From JAQVYV01 sp964507305 (GTDB lineage Bacteria; Bacillota; Clostridia; Saccharofermentanales; UBA5734), in assembly GCA_964507305.1 (NCBI GenBank), contig CAZDPQ010000061.1:1-15123 (forward strand): DNA of 15,123 bases, written 5' to 3'. The notes under the pieces were generated by a model that saw only the letters and a program-made list of their open reading frames with translations, ran no database searches and was not told the origin of the DNA. A program made the position numbers and the translations under genes. Shown here piece after piece: positions 1-7,716 of this stretch (within the stretch, counting starts at the first letter, position 1; every line of letters starts with the position of its first letter).

Positions 1-1
1 G

Positions 2-538
2 GATCTGCCTTCCGGGGAGTACGAGCTCAAGGACGGCAATATCTGGATCAGCCGCGCCGCCCGCGTCGCGCCGTCGGCATCGATCACCGGCCCCGTCATC
101 ATCGGGCCGGGGGCGGATATCCGCCACTGTGCTTTCATCCGGGGCAGCGCGCTGGTGGGCGAATATGCCGTGGTCGGCAACTCGACGGAACTGAAAAACG
201 TGATCCTGTTTGACCGGGTCCAGGTCCCTCATTACAATTATGTGGGGGATTCCATCCTTGGCTTCCGCGCACACATGGGGGCCGGGGCCATCACATCCAA
301 TGTCAAATCCGACAGGACGGAAATCACGGTGAAATGGCCCGGCGGCTCCCTTGAGACAGGGCTGAAGAAATTCGGGGCGATCCTCGGGGACTTTGTCGAG
401 GTCGGCTGCAACAGCGTTTTGAATCCCGGCACGATCGTCGGGCGCAACACGAACATTTATCCGCTCACCAGTGTCAGGGGCTATGTCCCTGCCGATTCCA
501 TCATGAAAGGGACAGGGAACATCGTTGACAAACGTTGA
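2..538 (+). CDS. UDP-N-acetylglucosamine pyrophosphorylase-like left-handed beta-helix protein (5' truncated)
   Basis: The reading frame is open from base 2 to a TGA at 536-538, giving the last 178 residues of a protein that starts before the window. Nearly the whole visible part consists of hexapeptide-type repeats, with turns such as ITGPVIIGPGADI, SALVGEYAVVGN and GTIVGRNTNIYP, which build a left-handed beta-helix. The central block PHYNYVGDSILG followed by HMGAGAITSNVKSD resembles the C-terminal acyltransferase-like half of GlmU and sugar-1-phosphate nucleotidylyltransferases. In many Clostridia a stand-alone helix protein of this kind is named UDP-GlcNAc pyrophosphorylase, although it has no nucleotidyltransferase domain. 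No such N-terminal domain is visible here, but it could lie outside the window. The role is probably in amino-sugar or cell-wall precursor chemistry, with the substrate unknown. The 3' end overlaps the next gene by 14 nt, suggesting translational coupling. The fold is secure; the exact reaction is not. Confidence 0.8.
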   Translation, partial: DLPSGEYELKDGNIWISRAARVAPSASITGPVIIGPGADIRHCAFIRGSALVGEYAVVGNSTELKNVILFDRVQVPHYNYVGDSILGFRAHMGAGAITSNVKSDRTEITVKWPGGSLETGLKKFGAILGDFVEVGCNSVLNPGTIVGRNTNIYPLTSVRGYVPADSIMKGTGNIVDKR

Positions 539-1238
539 TGCGCAGCGTGCGGGCAATCTGAGATTCCGGAGCGCCATCTTTGACATGGACGGCACACTGA
601 TCGATTCCATGGGGATCTGGCGGGATCTCGCGTCGAAAAGCTTCACGGACTGCGGAGCAGAAGTGCCCGACGACCTGGAGAGCCGGATTTTTACGATGAC
701 TTTTGCGGAATCGGCAGAATACTGCCTCCGGCTGTCCGGCGCGCGCAAATCCGCCGATGAGCTCGTCAGCGAGTGGAATGGTCAGGCCCTTCTCCGATAC
801 AGGGAGGAGATCGATCTGAAGCCGTATGCCCGCGAGTTTCTTCTGTACCTCAGAGAAATGGGGCTCAGCCTTTCGATCGCGACATCCAATTTCAGGGATG
901 TTGCGGAAGATGTATTAAGACGTCATGACATCCTGAAGTACTTTGACTCGGTCACCGTGACCCAGGAGGTGCCGAGGAGCAAGCTCTATCCGGATGTTTT
1001 CCTGTTGTCGGCATCCCGGCTGCGGAGCGATCCGGCCGAATGCGTCGTTTTCGAGGATTCCTGGTCGTCGATCCTCGGCGCCAAGGCGGCAGGCATGACG
1101 GTCGTCGGAGTCCGTGACGTGCATGCGCGCTTTCACGAGGAGCAGATCCGACTGCACGCGAACCGGTATATCATGTCCTTCGGCGATCTGCTGGGGGATG
1201 ACGCTTTTTTTATGAAGGAGGAAAAAAACAGTGAATGA
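525..1238 (+). CDS. HAD-superfamily phosphatase (beta-phosphoglucomutase/phosphatase type)
   Basis: This 237-residue protein is a haloacid dehalogenase-type hydrolase. Motif I is FDMDGTLID with nucleophile D20 and acid D22. Motif II is the Thr/Ser in SIATSN. Motif III is the Lys in RSKLYPD, and motif IV is VVFEDS followed by the usual AKAAGM helix. The helical segment after motif I is a C1-type alpha cap, as in beta-phosphoglucomutase and phosphoglycolate phosphatases, so it probably dephosphorylates a small phosphorylated metabolite, possibly a sugar phosphate. The substrate cannot be read from sequence. The start chosen is TTG at 525, preceded by a purine-rich AGGGA and overlapping the upstream gene by 14 nt. 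No in-frame ATG occurs before motif I, so a non-ATG start is needed. The gene overlaps the NYN gene downstream by 8 nt. Family assignment is firm; the start is moderately sure. Confidence 0.88.
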   Translation: MTNVDAQRAGNLRFRSAIFDMDGTLIDSMGIWRDLASKSFTDCGAEVPDDLESRIFTMTFAESAEYCLRLSGARKSADELVSEWNGQALLRYREEIDLKPYAREFLLYLREMGLSLSIATSNFRDVAEDVLRRHDILKYFDSVTVTQEVPRSKLYPDVFLLSASRLRSDPAECVVFEDSWSSILGAKAAGMTVVGVRDVHARFHEEQIRLHANRYIMSFGDLLGDDAFFMKEEKNSE

Positions 1239-2058
1239 CCTGAATGACAAATGTCTCGCGGTCCTGATCGACGCGGACAATATTTCCTACAAGAACATCA
1301 AGAACATGCTGATTGAGATCACGCGGTACGGCACGCCTACGATCAAGCGGATCTACGGCGACTGGACCCGTCCGGAGCTCATGGGATGGAAAGCCTCGCT
1401 CCTGGAGAATGCCATCGTGCCGGTCCAGCAGTACGGATACACCAGCGGCAAGAATTCTACGGATTCGGCCATGATCATCGACGCGATGGACATCCTGTAC
1501 ACCGGATCGGTCGACGGATTCTGCCTGGTGTCCAGCGACAGCGACTTCACGAGGCTTGCCGTCCGGCTGCGTGAAGCGGGGAAGACCGTATACGGCATCG
1601 GCGAAAAGAAAACGCCGGTCCCGTTCATCGCGGCATGCAGCAAGTTCATCTACATCGAGATCCTCGGACAAACAGAGGGTGAGCCGGAGGCGGCGAAGCC
1701 GGCCGCAGAGGGAGGATCCGCGGGAAAGCAGGCGCAGGAGCCTGCGCCTGCAAAAACGCAGGCCAATGCCGTGAGCAGCGAGCTCAAGCTTTTGCTGACG
1801 TCGTCGGTCAGCGACCTCGGCGACGAGGACGGATGGGCCAATCTCGGGTCGCTCGGCACCCTGATCATCAAGAAGCAGCCGGACTTCGATCCCCGGAATT
1901 TCGGATTCCAGCGTCTGGCGCCATTCCTGCGGTCTCTGCGGCTCTTCGAATTCGAGGAGCGCAGCATCGGCAATTCGCGAAGCAAGCATATCTATCTCCG
2001 GAACCGCCAGACGGTCAAAGCTCCGCCGAAGAAACGCAGGGAAGCTCCGAAGAAATGA
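1231..2058 (+). CDS. NYN-domain putative RNase with C-terminal OST-HTH/LOTUS domain
   Basis: The 275-residue product has two recognisable parts. Residues 8-145 form a NYN (PIN-like) nuclease domain: strand LAVLIDADNIS with D14 and D16, then STDSAMIIDAMD (D78, D84, D87), then LVSSDSDFT (D103, D105). These acidic residues are placed to bind catalytic metal, as in MARF1/limkain-b1 relatives. Residues 145-182 are a low-complexity Ala/Glu/Lys/Gln linker. Residues 183-257 match an OST-HTH/LOTUS winged-helix domain (SELKLLLTSSVSDL, then FGFQRLAPFLRSL and IYLRNR), a fold that binds RNA in eukaryotic homologues. The C-terminus is Lys/Arg-rich. An RNA-cleaving role is inferred from the family; the target is unknown. 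The GTG start at 1231 follows an excellent AAGGAGG and overlaps the HAD stop by 8 nt. The stop overlaps the pgeF start as ATGA. Domain identity is confident. Confidence 0.88.
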   Translation: MNDLNDKCLAVLIDADNISYKNIKNMLIEITRYGTPTIKRIYGDWTRPELMGWKASLLENAIVPVQQYGYTSGKNSTDSAMIIDAMDILYTGSVDGFCLVSSDSDFTRLAVRLREAGKTVYGIGEKKTPVPFIAACSKFIYIEILGQTEGEPEAAKPAAEGGSAGKQAQEPAPAKTQANAVSSELKLLLTSSVSDLGDEDGWANLGSLGTLIIKKQPDFDPRNFGFQRLAPFLRSLRLFEFEERSIGNSRSKHIYLRNRQTVKAPPKKRREAPKK

Positions 2059-2888
2059 CATCGCTGAACCGGCACGACCAGGTCCTTTATCTTACGTTCG
2101 ACCATTTTCGGCAGGTCCCTTTCATCCGCCACGCGTTTTCGACCCGGGAGGGCGGAGTCAGCACGTCGGAGTTCGAGTCGATGAACCTCGGATTCGGCAG
2201 GGGAGACCGTGACGAGAATGTCCGGGAGAATTTCAGGCTTTTCTGCGATGCCGCCGGGATCGGCATGGACGGGCTCGTGTTCGGCGCGCAGACCCATTCG
2301 GCCAATGTCCGCAGGGTTTACGCGCTGGACAGGGGGTGCGGGATCCGCAGGCCGGTCCCGTGGGATAATGTGGATGGACTGATGACGGATGACCCGGGCG
2401 TGTTCCTCGCGACATTCTACGCGGACTGCGTACCGCTCTTTTTCGTTGATCCGATCCGCCGCGCCGTCGCCCTTTCGCATGCCGGATGGAAGGGTACCGC
2501 GGCGAACATCGCGGCTGCGACGCTGCGTGCGATGACAGCGGAATTCGGGAGCGACCCCGCGGACATCCTCGCGGCGATCGGACCATCGATCGGCAAATGC
2601 TGCTTCGAGATCGGAGCCGAGGTCGCGGAAGTGCTTCTCGGCCTGGGTGATGGGTTGTCCGGCGGATGCGTCACGCCGGCGGAAGTCCGGACGGACGGGG
2701 CGGCCGGGCGCAAATATTTCGCGGACCTCCGCGGGATCAACCGCAGAATGCTGGAGGCCGGCGGCGTACGTCCCTGCCATATCGAGACGGCGGATCTCTG
2801 CACGAGCTGCAACAGCGGATGGCTGTTCTCGCACCGCGCATCGAAAGGCAGACGCGGAAGCCTGTGTGCCGTCCTGGGGATGGCCTGA
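2055..2888 (+). CDS. pgeF: PgeF/YfiH-family protein (laccase-domain purine nucleoside phosphorylase, peptidoglycan editing factor)
   Basis: This 277-residue protein belongs to the YfiH/LACC1 family (DUF152, 'multicopper polyphenol oxidase' in older annotation). The conserved zinc site is visible: H81 in GAQTHS, C125 in FYADCVP and H142 in SHAGWKGT. The family blocks GPSIGKCCFE, TADLCTSC and the C-terminal SHRA segment are also present. Family members act as purine nucleoside phosphorylases or adenosine deaminases, and in E. coli the protein prevents incorporation of wrong residues into peptidoglycan; which activity applies here is not visible. The ATG at 2055 overlaps the NYN stop codon (ATGA) and is placed correctly for the family N-terminus. 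The frame stays open upstream to 1833, but that part lies inside the NYN gene and does not look like the family. It is the last gene of the four-gene overlapping run. Confidence 0.92.
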   Translation: MTSLNRHDQVLYLTFDHFRQVPFIRHAFSTREGGVSTSEFESMNLGFGRGDRDENVRENFRLFCDAAGIGMDGLVFGAQTHSANVRRVYALDRGCGIRRPVPWDNVDGLMTDDPGVFLATFYADCVPLFFVDPIRRAVALSHAGWKGTAANIAAATLRAMTAEFGSDPADILAAIGPSIGKCCFEIGAEVAEVLLGLGDGLSGGCVTPAEVRTDGAAGRKYFADLRGINRRMLEAGGVRPCHIETADLCTSCNSGWLFSHRASKGRRGSLCAVLGMA

Positions 2889-2907
2889 AGGCATCCGGAA
2901 CGCGGCA

Positions 2908-2947
2908 GATCCGCGATCGGGCCGCGATCGGGCTTCGATCGGACCGC
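2908..2947 (+). repeat. 11-nt GC-rich tandem repeat in the pgeF-nagB gap
   Basis: Three adjacent 11-nt units start at 2915, 2926 and 2937 (GATCGGGCCGC, GATCGGGCTTC, GATCGGACCGC), with a shorter copy GATCCGC at 2908. The period is close to one helical turn. The patch begins 20 nt after the pgeF stop and ends 12 nt before a promoter-like box. The CGATCG cores could pair with each other, but there is no following T-run, so it is not a clear terminator. Function unknown. Confidence 0.6.
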
Positions 2948-2958
2948 GGCAGGGCTGA

Positions 2959-2967
2959 TGATAGAAT
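2959..2967 (+). promoter_or_regulatory. Possible extended -10 box upstream of nagB
   Basis: TGATAGAAT has the TGn-TAnnnT form of an extended -10 element (TG at 2959-2960, TAGAAT at 2962-2967). No good -35 lies 16-18 nt upstream, where the tandem repeat ends. The same nine bases form the -10 region of the better promoter before tig at 7737-7745, which raises its credibility. If active it would give a 5' leader of roughly 115 nt for nagB. Confidence 0.4.
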
Positions 2968-3026
2968 AGCAAAAGTCTTTTGGAATATGACATGGAAATT
3001 TCGTTGAAATACCCCCGGCGCCCTCA

Positions 3027-3055
3027 TGTTAAAATGCAAAAGGGTAGGTTATAAT
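3027..3055 (+). promoter_or_regulatory. Promoter-like AT-rich region before nagB (TGTTAAAAT and TATAAT)
   Basis: Two candidate -10 elements lie in an AT-rich island within GC-rich DNA: TGTTAAAAT at 3027-3035 (extended form) and a consensus TATAAT at 3050-3055, which is 34 nt before the nagB start. A TTGAAA at 3004-3009 could serve the first as a -35, although the spacer is long at 20 nt. No convincing -35 goes with TATAAT. At least one is likely to drive nagB-purL; which one is not decidable by eye. Confidence 0.5.
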
Positions 3056-3089
3056 AGCTTCAGGGACTACTTTCCGGGAGGTGCGCTTC

Positions 3090-3821
3090 ATGAACATCCA
3101 GGTCGTGCAGAATTACGGGCAGGTCAGCAGGATCGCCGCATTCATCATCGCCTCGCAGATCATCACGGACCCAAGGTCCATCCTGGGGACCGCCAGCGGA
3201 GAGACCGCGATCGGAGTCTACGCGGAGCTTGCGGAGCTGTACGACGCGGGATACCTCGACTTCAGCAAAGTCCGGATGTTCAATCTGGATGAGTTCCGGA
3301 ATCTCGACAAGTCCCATGAGCAGAGCCGGTACAATTTCATCAAGGCCAACCTGATCGACAGGGTCAATATTCCGATCGCCAATTTCAACATCCCGAACGG
3401 GACCGTCCCGGAGTCCGATGTTTTTGCGGAATGCAAGCGCTATGAGAAGCTGATCGACTCGTCCGGCGGGATCGATGTCCAGCTCCTCGGCCTCGGCGTC
3501 AACGGCCATATCGGCTTCAACGAGCCGGCCGACTTTTTTGCCCCTTACACCTATCTCGCGGACCTGAGGGAAGAGACCAGGCAGTCCAATATCTGCTTTT
3601 TCGACGACATCGACCAGGTGCCCCGGCAGGCCTTCAGCGTCGGCATCGGCACCATCATGCGCGCGAGGAAGATCGTCCTCGTGGCCGAGGGATATGAGAA
3701 GGCCTGGGCGATCAAGGAGATGATCCAGAAGCGCGTGACGCCCCAGGTCCCCGCTTCCATTCTCCAATTCCATCCGGACGCGACGATCCTGATCGACGAA
3801 GCGGCCGCATCCATGTTGTGA
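3090..3821 (+). CDS. nagB: Glucosamine-6-phosphate deaminase
   Basis: NagB converts glucosamine 6-phosphate to fructose 6-phosphate and ammonia in the cytosol, sending amino sugars into glycolysis. The 243-residue length matches the short Bacillus-type enzymes. Visible sites are NLDEF (D67, the enolisation base), HEQSRYNF, GLGVNGHIGFNEP (H140 and E145), LREETRQSN (R164, phosphate binding), GYEKAWAI (K204) and PASILQFHP near the end. N138 stands where E. coli has Asp, a common Gram-positive variant. The first phosphate-side loop reads GTASGETAIGVY rather than the usual ATGSTP or PTGGTP, replacing Ser/Gly by Glu and Pro by Ala, which is unusual. The ATG at 3090 sits 7 nt after GGGAGGTG; a GTG at 3081 lies inside this ribosome binding site and is rejected. 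It is followed at once by purL, so the two are probably co-transcribed. Confidence 0.93.
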   Translation: MNIQVVQNYGQVSRIAAFIIASQIITDPRSILGTASGETAIGVYAELAELYDAGYLDFSKVRMFNLDEFRNLDKSHEQSRYNFIKANLIDRVNIPIANFNIPNGTVPESDVFAECKRYEKLIDSSGGIDVQLLGLGVNGHIGFNEPADFFAPYTYLADLREETRQSNICFFDDIDQVPRQAFSVGIGTIMRARKIVLVAEGYEKAWAIKEMIQKRVTPQVPASILQFHPDATILIDEAAASML

Positions 3822-3850
3822 CGGCAGCGAGACAGACAGAGGGCGTGATT

Positions 3851-6800
3851 TTGGGAAATACGGACAGCGTCAGACGGGTTTTCGTGGAAAAGCGGAGCGA
3901 ATATGCCGTCGAGGCCGGCGAACTGCTCAGGGATCTCCGGCAGAACCTCGGCGTCACGGGACTATCTTCCGTCCGGATCTTCAACCGGTATGACATCTCG
4001 GGCCTTTCGGATCGTGAATATGAACGGGCGGTGCCCCTCGTCTTTTCGGAACCGCCACTGGATGATGTGCATCACGAGACCGTCGATACGGACGGAGCGG
4101 CGTTTGTCTTCGCCGTCGAATCCCTGCCGGGACAGTACAATCAGAGAGCCGACTCCGCCGCGCAGTGCGTGCAGATCCTGACCTGCGGGGCGAGGCCGGA
4201 ATGCGTGACCGCGAGGGTCATCGCTCTTTACGGGGTATTGACGGAGGAGGATTGCGGCCGGATCACGGATTATGTCATCAATCCCGTCGAGTCCAGGCTC
4301 GCCTCCCTGGAGAAGCCCGCATCTCTTGTCCAGGCCATGGGCGTCCCGGAGGATGTCCGAGTCGCGGAAGGGTTCACCCGATTTACCGATGAGGAGCTGT
4401 CGGATCTCATTTCCGCATGGGGCTTTGCCATGTCCTTCGAGGACATGAAGACCGTCCGCGATTACTTCCGCGTGGAAAAACGGGATCCGACCGTCACGGA
4501 ACTGCGCGTGCTGGACACCTATTGGTCCGATCACTGCAGGCATACGACGTTCCTGAGCCGGATCCGCGCCGTGCGGTTCGCGGGGCAGGGCGGAGTTTCC
4601 GACGCGATGCGGCATGCCTATGAGACGTATATGGCGAACCGCGGCGAATTATACGGAGACCGGCAGGACGAAAAGCCGGTTTGCCTGATGGACCTGGCGA
4701 CCGCCGCGATGAAAAAGCTCAGGAAAGACGGCCGCCTGGACGATCTTGACGTGTCGGACGAAATCAATGCCTGCAGCATCCGTGTTCCGGTCCGGACAGA
4801 CAGAGGAGTCGAGGACTATCTCGTCATGTTCAAGAACGAGACCCACAATCACCCGACCGAGATCGAGCCGTTCGGCGGCGCCGCGACGTGCCTCGGGGGC
4901 GCGATCCGGGATCCGCTGTCGGGCCGTTCGTATGTTTATCAGGCGATGCGCGTGACCGGAAGCGGCGATCCGACCGTGCCGGTTTCCGCGACGCTTCCCG
5001 GGAAGCTCTCCCAGCTCAAGATCACGACCGGGGCGGCAGCCGGCTACAGTTCCTACGGCAACCAGATCGGCCTTGCGACCGGCCTCGTGGACGAGGTCTA
5101 CCATCCGGGCTATGTTGCCAAGCGCCTTGAGATCGGTGCTGTCATCGGAGCCGCACCGGCAGGCCAGGTCGTCCGGCAGGCGCCTGTTCCGGGGGATCCG
5201 GTCATCCTGCTCGGCGGACGTACGGGCAGAGACGGCTGCGGCGGCGCGACCGGCTCTTCGAAGGAGCACGACGAAGGTTCTCTGGCCCGGTGCGGGGCTG
5301 AGGTCCAGAAGGGCAACCCGCCTACGGAGAGGAAGATCCAGAGGCTTTTCCGGGATCCCGGAGTATCCGCGATGATCCGCAGGTGCAACGACTTCGGGGC
5401 AGGCGGCGTGTGCGTCGCCATCGGCGAACTGGCCGACGGACTCGATATCGATCTTGATCTTGTCCCGAAAAAGTACGAGGGGCTCGACGGGACCGAGCTT
5501 GCCATCTCCGAATCCCAGGAGCGCATGGCCGTCGTGGTCGCGCCGGAAAATGAGGATCGTTTCCTGGCGCTTGCCGCCCGGGAGAATCTCGAAGCCGTAA
5601 CCGTCGCGCGCGTTACGGACAACCGGCGGATGCGGATGACATGGCGCGGCAGGGTCATCGTGGATCTGTCCAGGGATTTCATCGATACGAACGGCGCCCC
5701 TTCAACGGCTTCGGTCCGGATCGAATCTCCGGATATGGACAAGCCGTACTTCGGCAGCCTTCCGGAAGGGTTTGACGCCGGGGATTTCCCGGGCTCCCTG
5801 AAGCGTTTCCTTAGCAGCCTCGCGGGCTGCTCCCGCAAGGGGCTCGCGGAGCGCTTCGACAGCACGATCGGCGCCGGCACGGTCCTGATGCCGTTCGGCG
5901 GGTACACGCAGCGCACCCCGGAAAACGGGATGGCCGCCCGGATCCCCGTCCCGAACGGATCCACCCGGACCTCGACGGTCATGACCTACGGATTCGACCC
6001 GTACCTTTCGCAATGGAGCCCGTTCCACGGCGCTTACTACGCGGTCCTCGAATCTCTCGCGAAGACCGCCGCCATGGGCGGGGACGCGCTTTCCGCCAGA
6101 CTGACGTTCCAGGAGTACTTCGAGAAGCTCGGCAGGGATGAAGCGAAATGGGGCAGGCCTTTCGCGGCCCTGCTCGGCGCGTACAAGGCCCAGCTGGATT
6201 TCGGGACCGCTGCGATCGGAGGCAAGGACAGCATGTCGGGGACCTTCAGAGAGCTCAGTGTCCCGCCCACGCTCGTGAGCTTCTCAGTTTCCATTTCGGA
6301 AGCGGACCTGCTGGTGCCGGCCGCATTCCGGGATGAGGGCAAAGCCGTCCTATGCCTTCCGGTCATCCGGGACGCGGATCTGCTGCCGGCCGCAGGCAGC
6401 CCGGCCCGCCAGTATGCCGCCATGCGGCGCCTGAGCGAAAAGGGATTGCTGATCGGCGCTTCCACGGTCAGGGCGGGCGGGATCGCGGCCGCTGCGGCCC
6501 GGATGTCGTTCGGCAACCGGACCGGACTCGCCCTCGAGGATTCCGCCGGACCGGAAGACCTGTTTGTCCCGTCGGTCGGCAGCATCATTGCCGAGATCGA
6601 CATGGCGCCGGAGAAGGTCCCGCTTGAGCCGGTCCTGTCCGATCTGATCGGCAGGGGGGAGGCCTACCCGCTCGGCGTGACCCTTGCGGATCCCGTGATT
6701 ACCTGGCGCGGTCAACGGGCGGAGATCGAAGAGCTTGCAGCCGCATGGGAAAGCAGGCTCGAGCCCGTGTTCCCGACCCGGACCCCCGCACCGGATCCAT

Positions 6801-7657
6801 CGGCGCCGGCCGTATCCGGCACCCTCCATATTTCGCCGAAGCCGGCGTCCCCGACCGCGCGTCCCCGCGTCCTGATCCCCGTTTTCCCCGGCACCAACTG
6901 CGAATATGACACGGCGAAGGCATTCGAACGGGCGGGAGCGGAAGTCCGCACCCTGGTTTTCCGCAATGTGGCCGCCGGCGACGTGGCTGATTCGATCGAA
7001 ACGCTGCGCCGCTCGATCCTCGAAAGCAATATCCTGATGATACCGGGAGGCTTCAGCGGAGGCGACGAGCCCGACGGTTCCGGCAAGTTCATCGCGACGG
7101 CTTTCCGGAATCCGTATGTGGCGGAGGAGATCGAAAAGCTGCTCGGCGTCAGGGACGGCCTGATCCTCGGGATCTGCAACGGTTTCCAGGCCCTCATCAA
7201 ACTCGGCCTCCTTCCATTCGGCCATATCGGCGACACCGGCAGGGACTCGGCGACTCTGACCTACAACAGCATCGGCCGGCATGTGTCATGCTATGTCCGC
7301 ACGGGCATCGTGTCGAATGCTTCGCCCTGGCTGAAGGGGACCCGTCCCGGCGATGTCCACCTTGTTCCCGTTTCCCACGGTGAAGGGCGATTCGTCGCCC
7401 CGGAGAGCCTGATCCGGGAGCTTTTCCGTGCCGGCCAGGTGGCCACGCAGTATGTCGATTACGACGGTGATCCTTCGATGGAGATCCCATTCAATCCCAA
7501 CGGCTCCATGTTCGCGATCGAGGGCATCACGTCCCCGGACGGCAGGATCTTCGGCAAGATGGGACACTCCGAGCGCGCGGGCGACCATATCGGGATCAAT
7601 GTGCCCGGCCCGAAGGACCAGAAGATTTTCGAATCGGGAGTGGCCTATTTCCGGTGA
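3851..7657 (+). CDS. purL: Phosphoribosylformylglycinamidine synthase, single-chain form
   Basis: FGAM synthase performs the fourth step of purine synthesis, FGAR + glutamine + ATP to FGAM. This is the large form (about 1268 residues from 3851) in which PurS-like, synthase and glutaminase parts are fused, as in many Clostridia and Gammaproteobacteria. In order it shows a PurS-like N-terminus (VRRVFVEKR), the linker with TYWSDHCRHTTF, the first AIRS-type half with HNHPTEIEPFGGAAT near residue 332, a second AIRS-type half with AAMGGDAL and AIGGKDSMSG, and a class I glutamine amidotransferase from about residue 1010. That last domain has FPGTNCEYD, nucleophile C1109 in GICNGFQAL, and H1176 and E1178 in SHGEGRF. 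It appears complete. TTG at 3851 is preferred: AGAGGG lies 7 nt upstream and the protein then starts just before the conserved VRRVFVEK. A GTG at 3818, overlapping the nagB stop, would add 11 residues but lacks a ribosome binding site. Confidence 0.94.
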   Translation: MGNTDSVRRVFVEKRSEYAVEAGELLRDLRQNLGVTGLSSVRIFNRYDISGLSDREYERAVPLVFSEPPLDDVHHETVDTDGAAFVFAVESLPGQYNQRADSAAQCVQILTCGARPECVTARVIALYGVLTEEDCGRITDYVINPVESRLASLEKPASLVQAMGVPEDVRVAEGFTRFTDEELSDLISAWGFAMSFEDMKTVRDYFRVEKRDPTVTELRVLDTYWSDHCRHTTFLSRIRAVRFAGQGGVSDAMRHAYETYMANRGELYGDRQDEKPVCLMDLATAAMKKLRKDGRLDDLDVSDEINACSIRVPVRTDRGVEDYLVMFKNETHNHPTEIEPFGGAATCLGGAIRDPLSGRSYVYQAMRVTGSGDPTVPVSATLPGKLSQLKITTGAAAGYSSYGNQIGLATGLVDEVYHPGYVAKRLEIGAVIGAAPAGQVVRQAPVPGDPVILLGGRTGRDGCGGATGSSKEHDEGSLARCGAEVQKGNPPTERKIQRLFRDPGVSAMIRRCNDFGAGGVCVAIGELADGLDIDLDLVPKKYEGLDGTELAISESQERMAVVVAPENEDRFLALAARENLEAVTVARVTDNRRMRMTWRGRVIVDLSRDFIDTNGAPSTASVRIESPDMDKPYFGSLPEGFDAGDFPGSLKRFLSSLAGCSRKGLAERFDSTIGAGTVLMPFGGYTQRTPENGMAARIPVPNGSTRTSTVMTYGFDPYLSQWSPFHGAYYAVLESLAKTAAMGGDALSARLTFQEYFEKLGRDEAKWGRPFAALLGAYKAQLDFGTAAIGGKDSMSGTFRELSVPPTLVSFSVSISEADLLVPAAFRDEGKAVLCLPVIRDADLLPAAGSPARQYAAMRRLSEKGLLIGASTVRAGGIAAAAARMSFGNRTGLALEDSAGPEDLFVPSVGSIIAEIDMAPEKVPLEPVLSDLIGRGEAYPLGVTLADPVITWRGQRAEIEELAAAWESRLEPVFPTRTPAPDPSAPAVSGTLHISPKPASPTARPRVLIPVFPGTNCEYDTAKAFERAGAEVRTLVFRNVAAGDVADSIETLRRSILESNILMIPGGFSGGDEPDGSGKFIATAFRNPYVAEEIEKLLGVRDGLILGICNGFQALIKLGLLPFGHIGDTGRDSATLTYNSIGRHVSCYVRTGIVSNASPWLKGTRPGDVHLVPVSHGEGRFVAPESLIRELFRAGQVATQYVDYDGDPSMEIPFNPNGSMFAIEGITSPDGRIFGKMGHSERAGDHIGINVPGPKDQKIFESGVAYFR

Positions 7658-7664
7658 GGATCAC

Positions 7665-7716
7665 GTCCGGGCCGTCCGCGGTGTCCGCGGCGTCCCGATG
7701 TCCGCGCCGTCCGATA
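7665..7716 (+). repeat. 9-nt GTCC-core tandem repeat between purL and tig
   Basis: Six consecutive units each begin with GTCC, at 7665, 7674, 7683, 7692, 7700 and 7709: GTCCGGGCC, GTCCGCGGT, GTCCGCGGC, GTCCCGAT, GTCCGCGCC, GTCCGATA. Four are 9 nt and two are 8 nt. Two CCGCGG palindromes (7676-7681 and 7685-7690) can form a 6-bp stem with a TGT loop, but no T-run follows. The array begins 8 nt after the purL stop and ends at the -35 box of the tig promoter. Confidence 0.65.

Noticed and set aside
1833..2054. Longer N-terminus for pgeF starting at 1833
   Set aside because: It would lie inside the NYN-LOTUS gene in another frame, and the added residues do not resemble the PgeF family, whereas the ATG at 2055 gives the normal family start.
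1210..2061. Minus-strand open frame opposite the NYN-LOTUS gene
   Set aside because: The plus-strand gene has recognisable domains and a strong ribosome binding site; the antisense frame has neither.
2908..2955. Intrinsic terminator after pgeF
   Set aside because: The repeats can pair only weakly and no T-run follows; a tandem repeat describes the region better.
3818..3850. GTG start for purL at 3818 overlapping the nagB stop
   Set aside because: No ribosome binding site precedes it, whereas TTG at 3851 has AGAGGG at the right distance and fits the family N-terminus. It remains possible.
6350..7282. Minus-strand open frame (310 codons) inside purL
   Set aside because: The plus strand here encodes conserved PurL synthase and glutaminase motifs; the antisense translation is Arg/Gly-rich with no recognisable domain.
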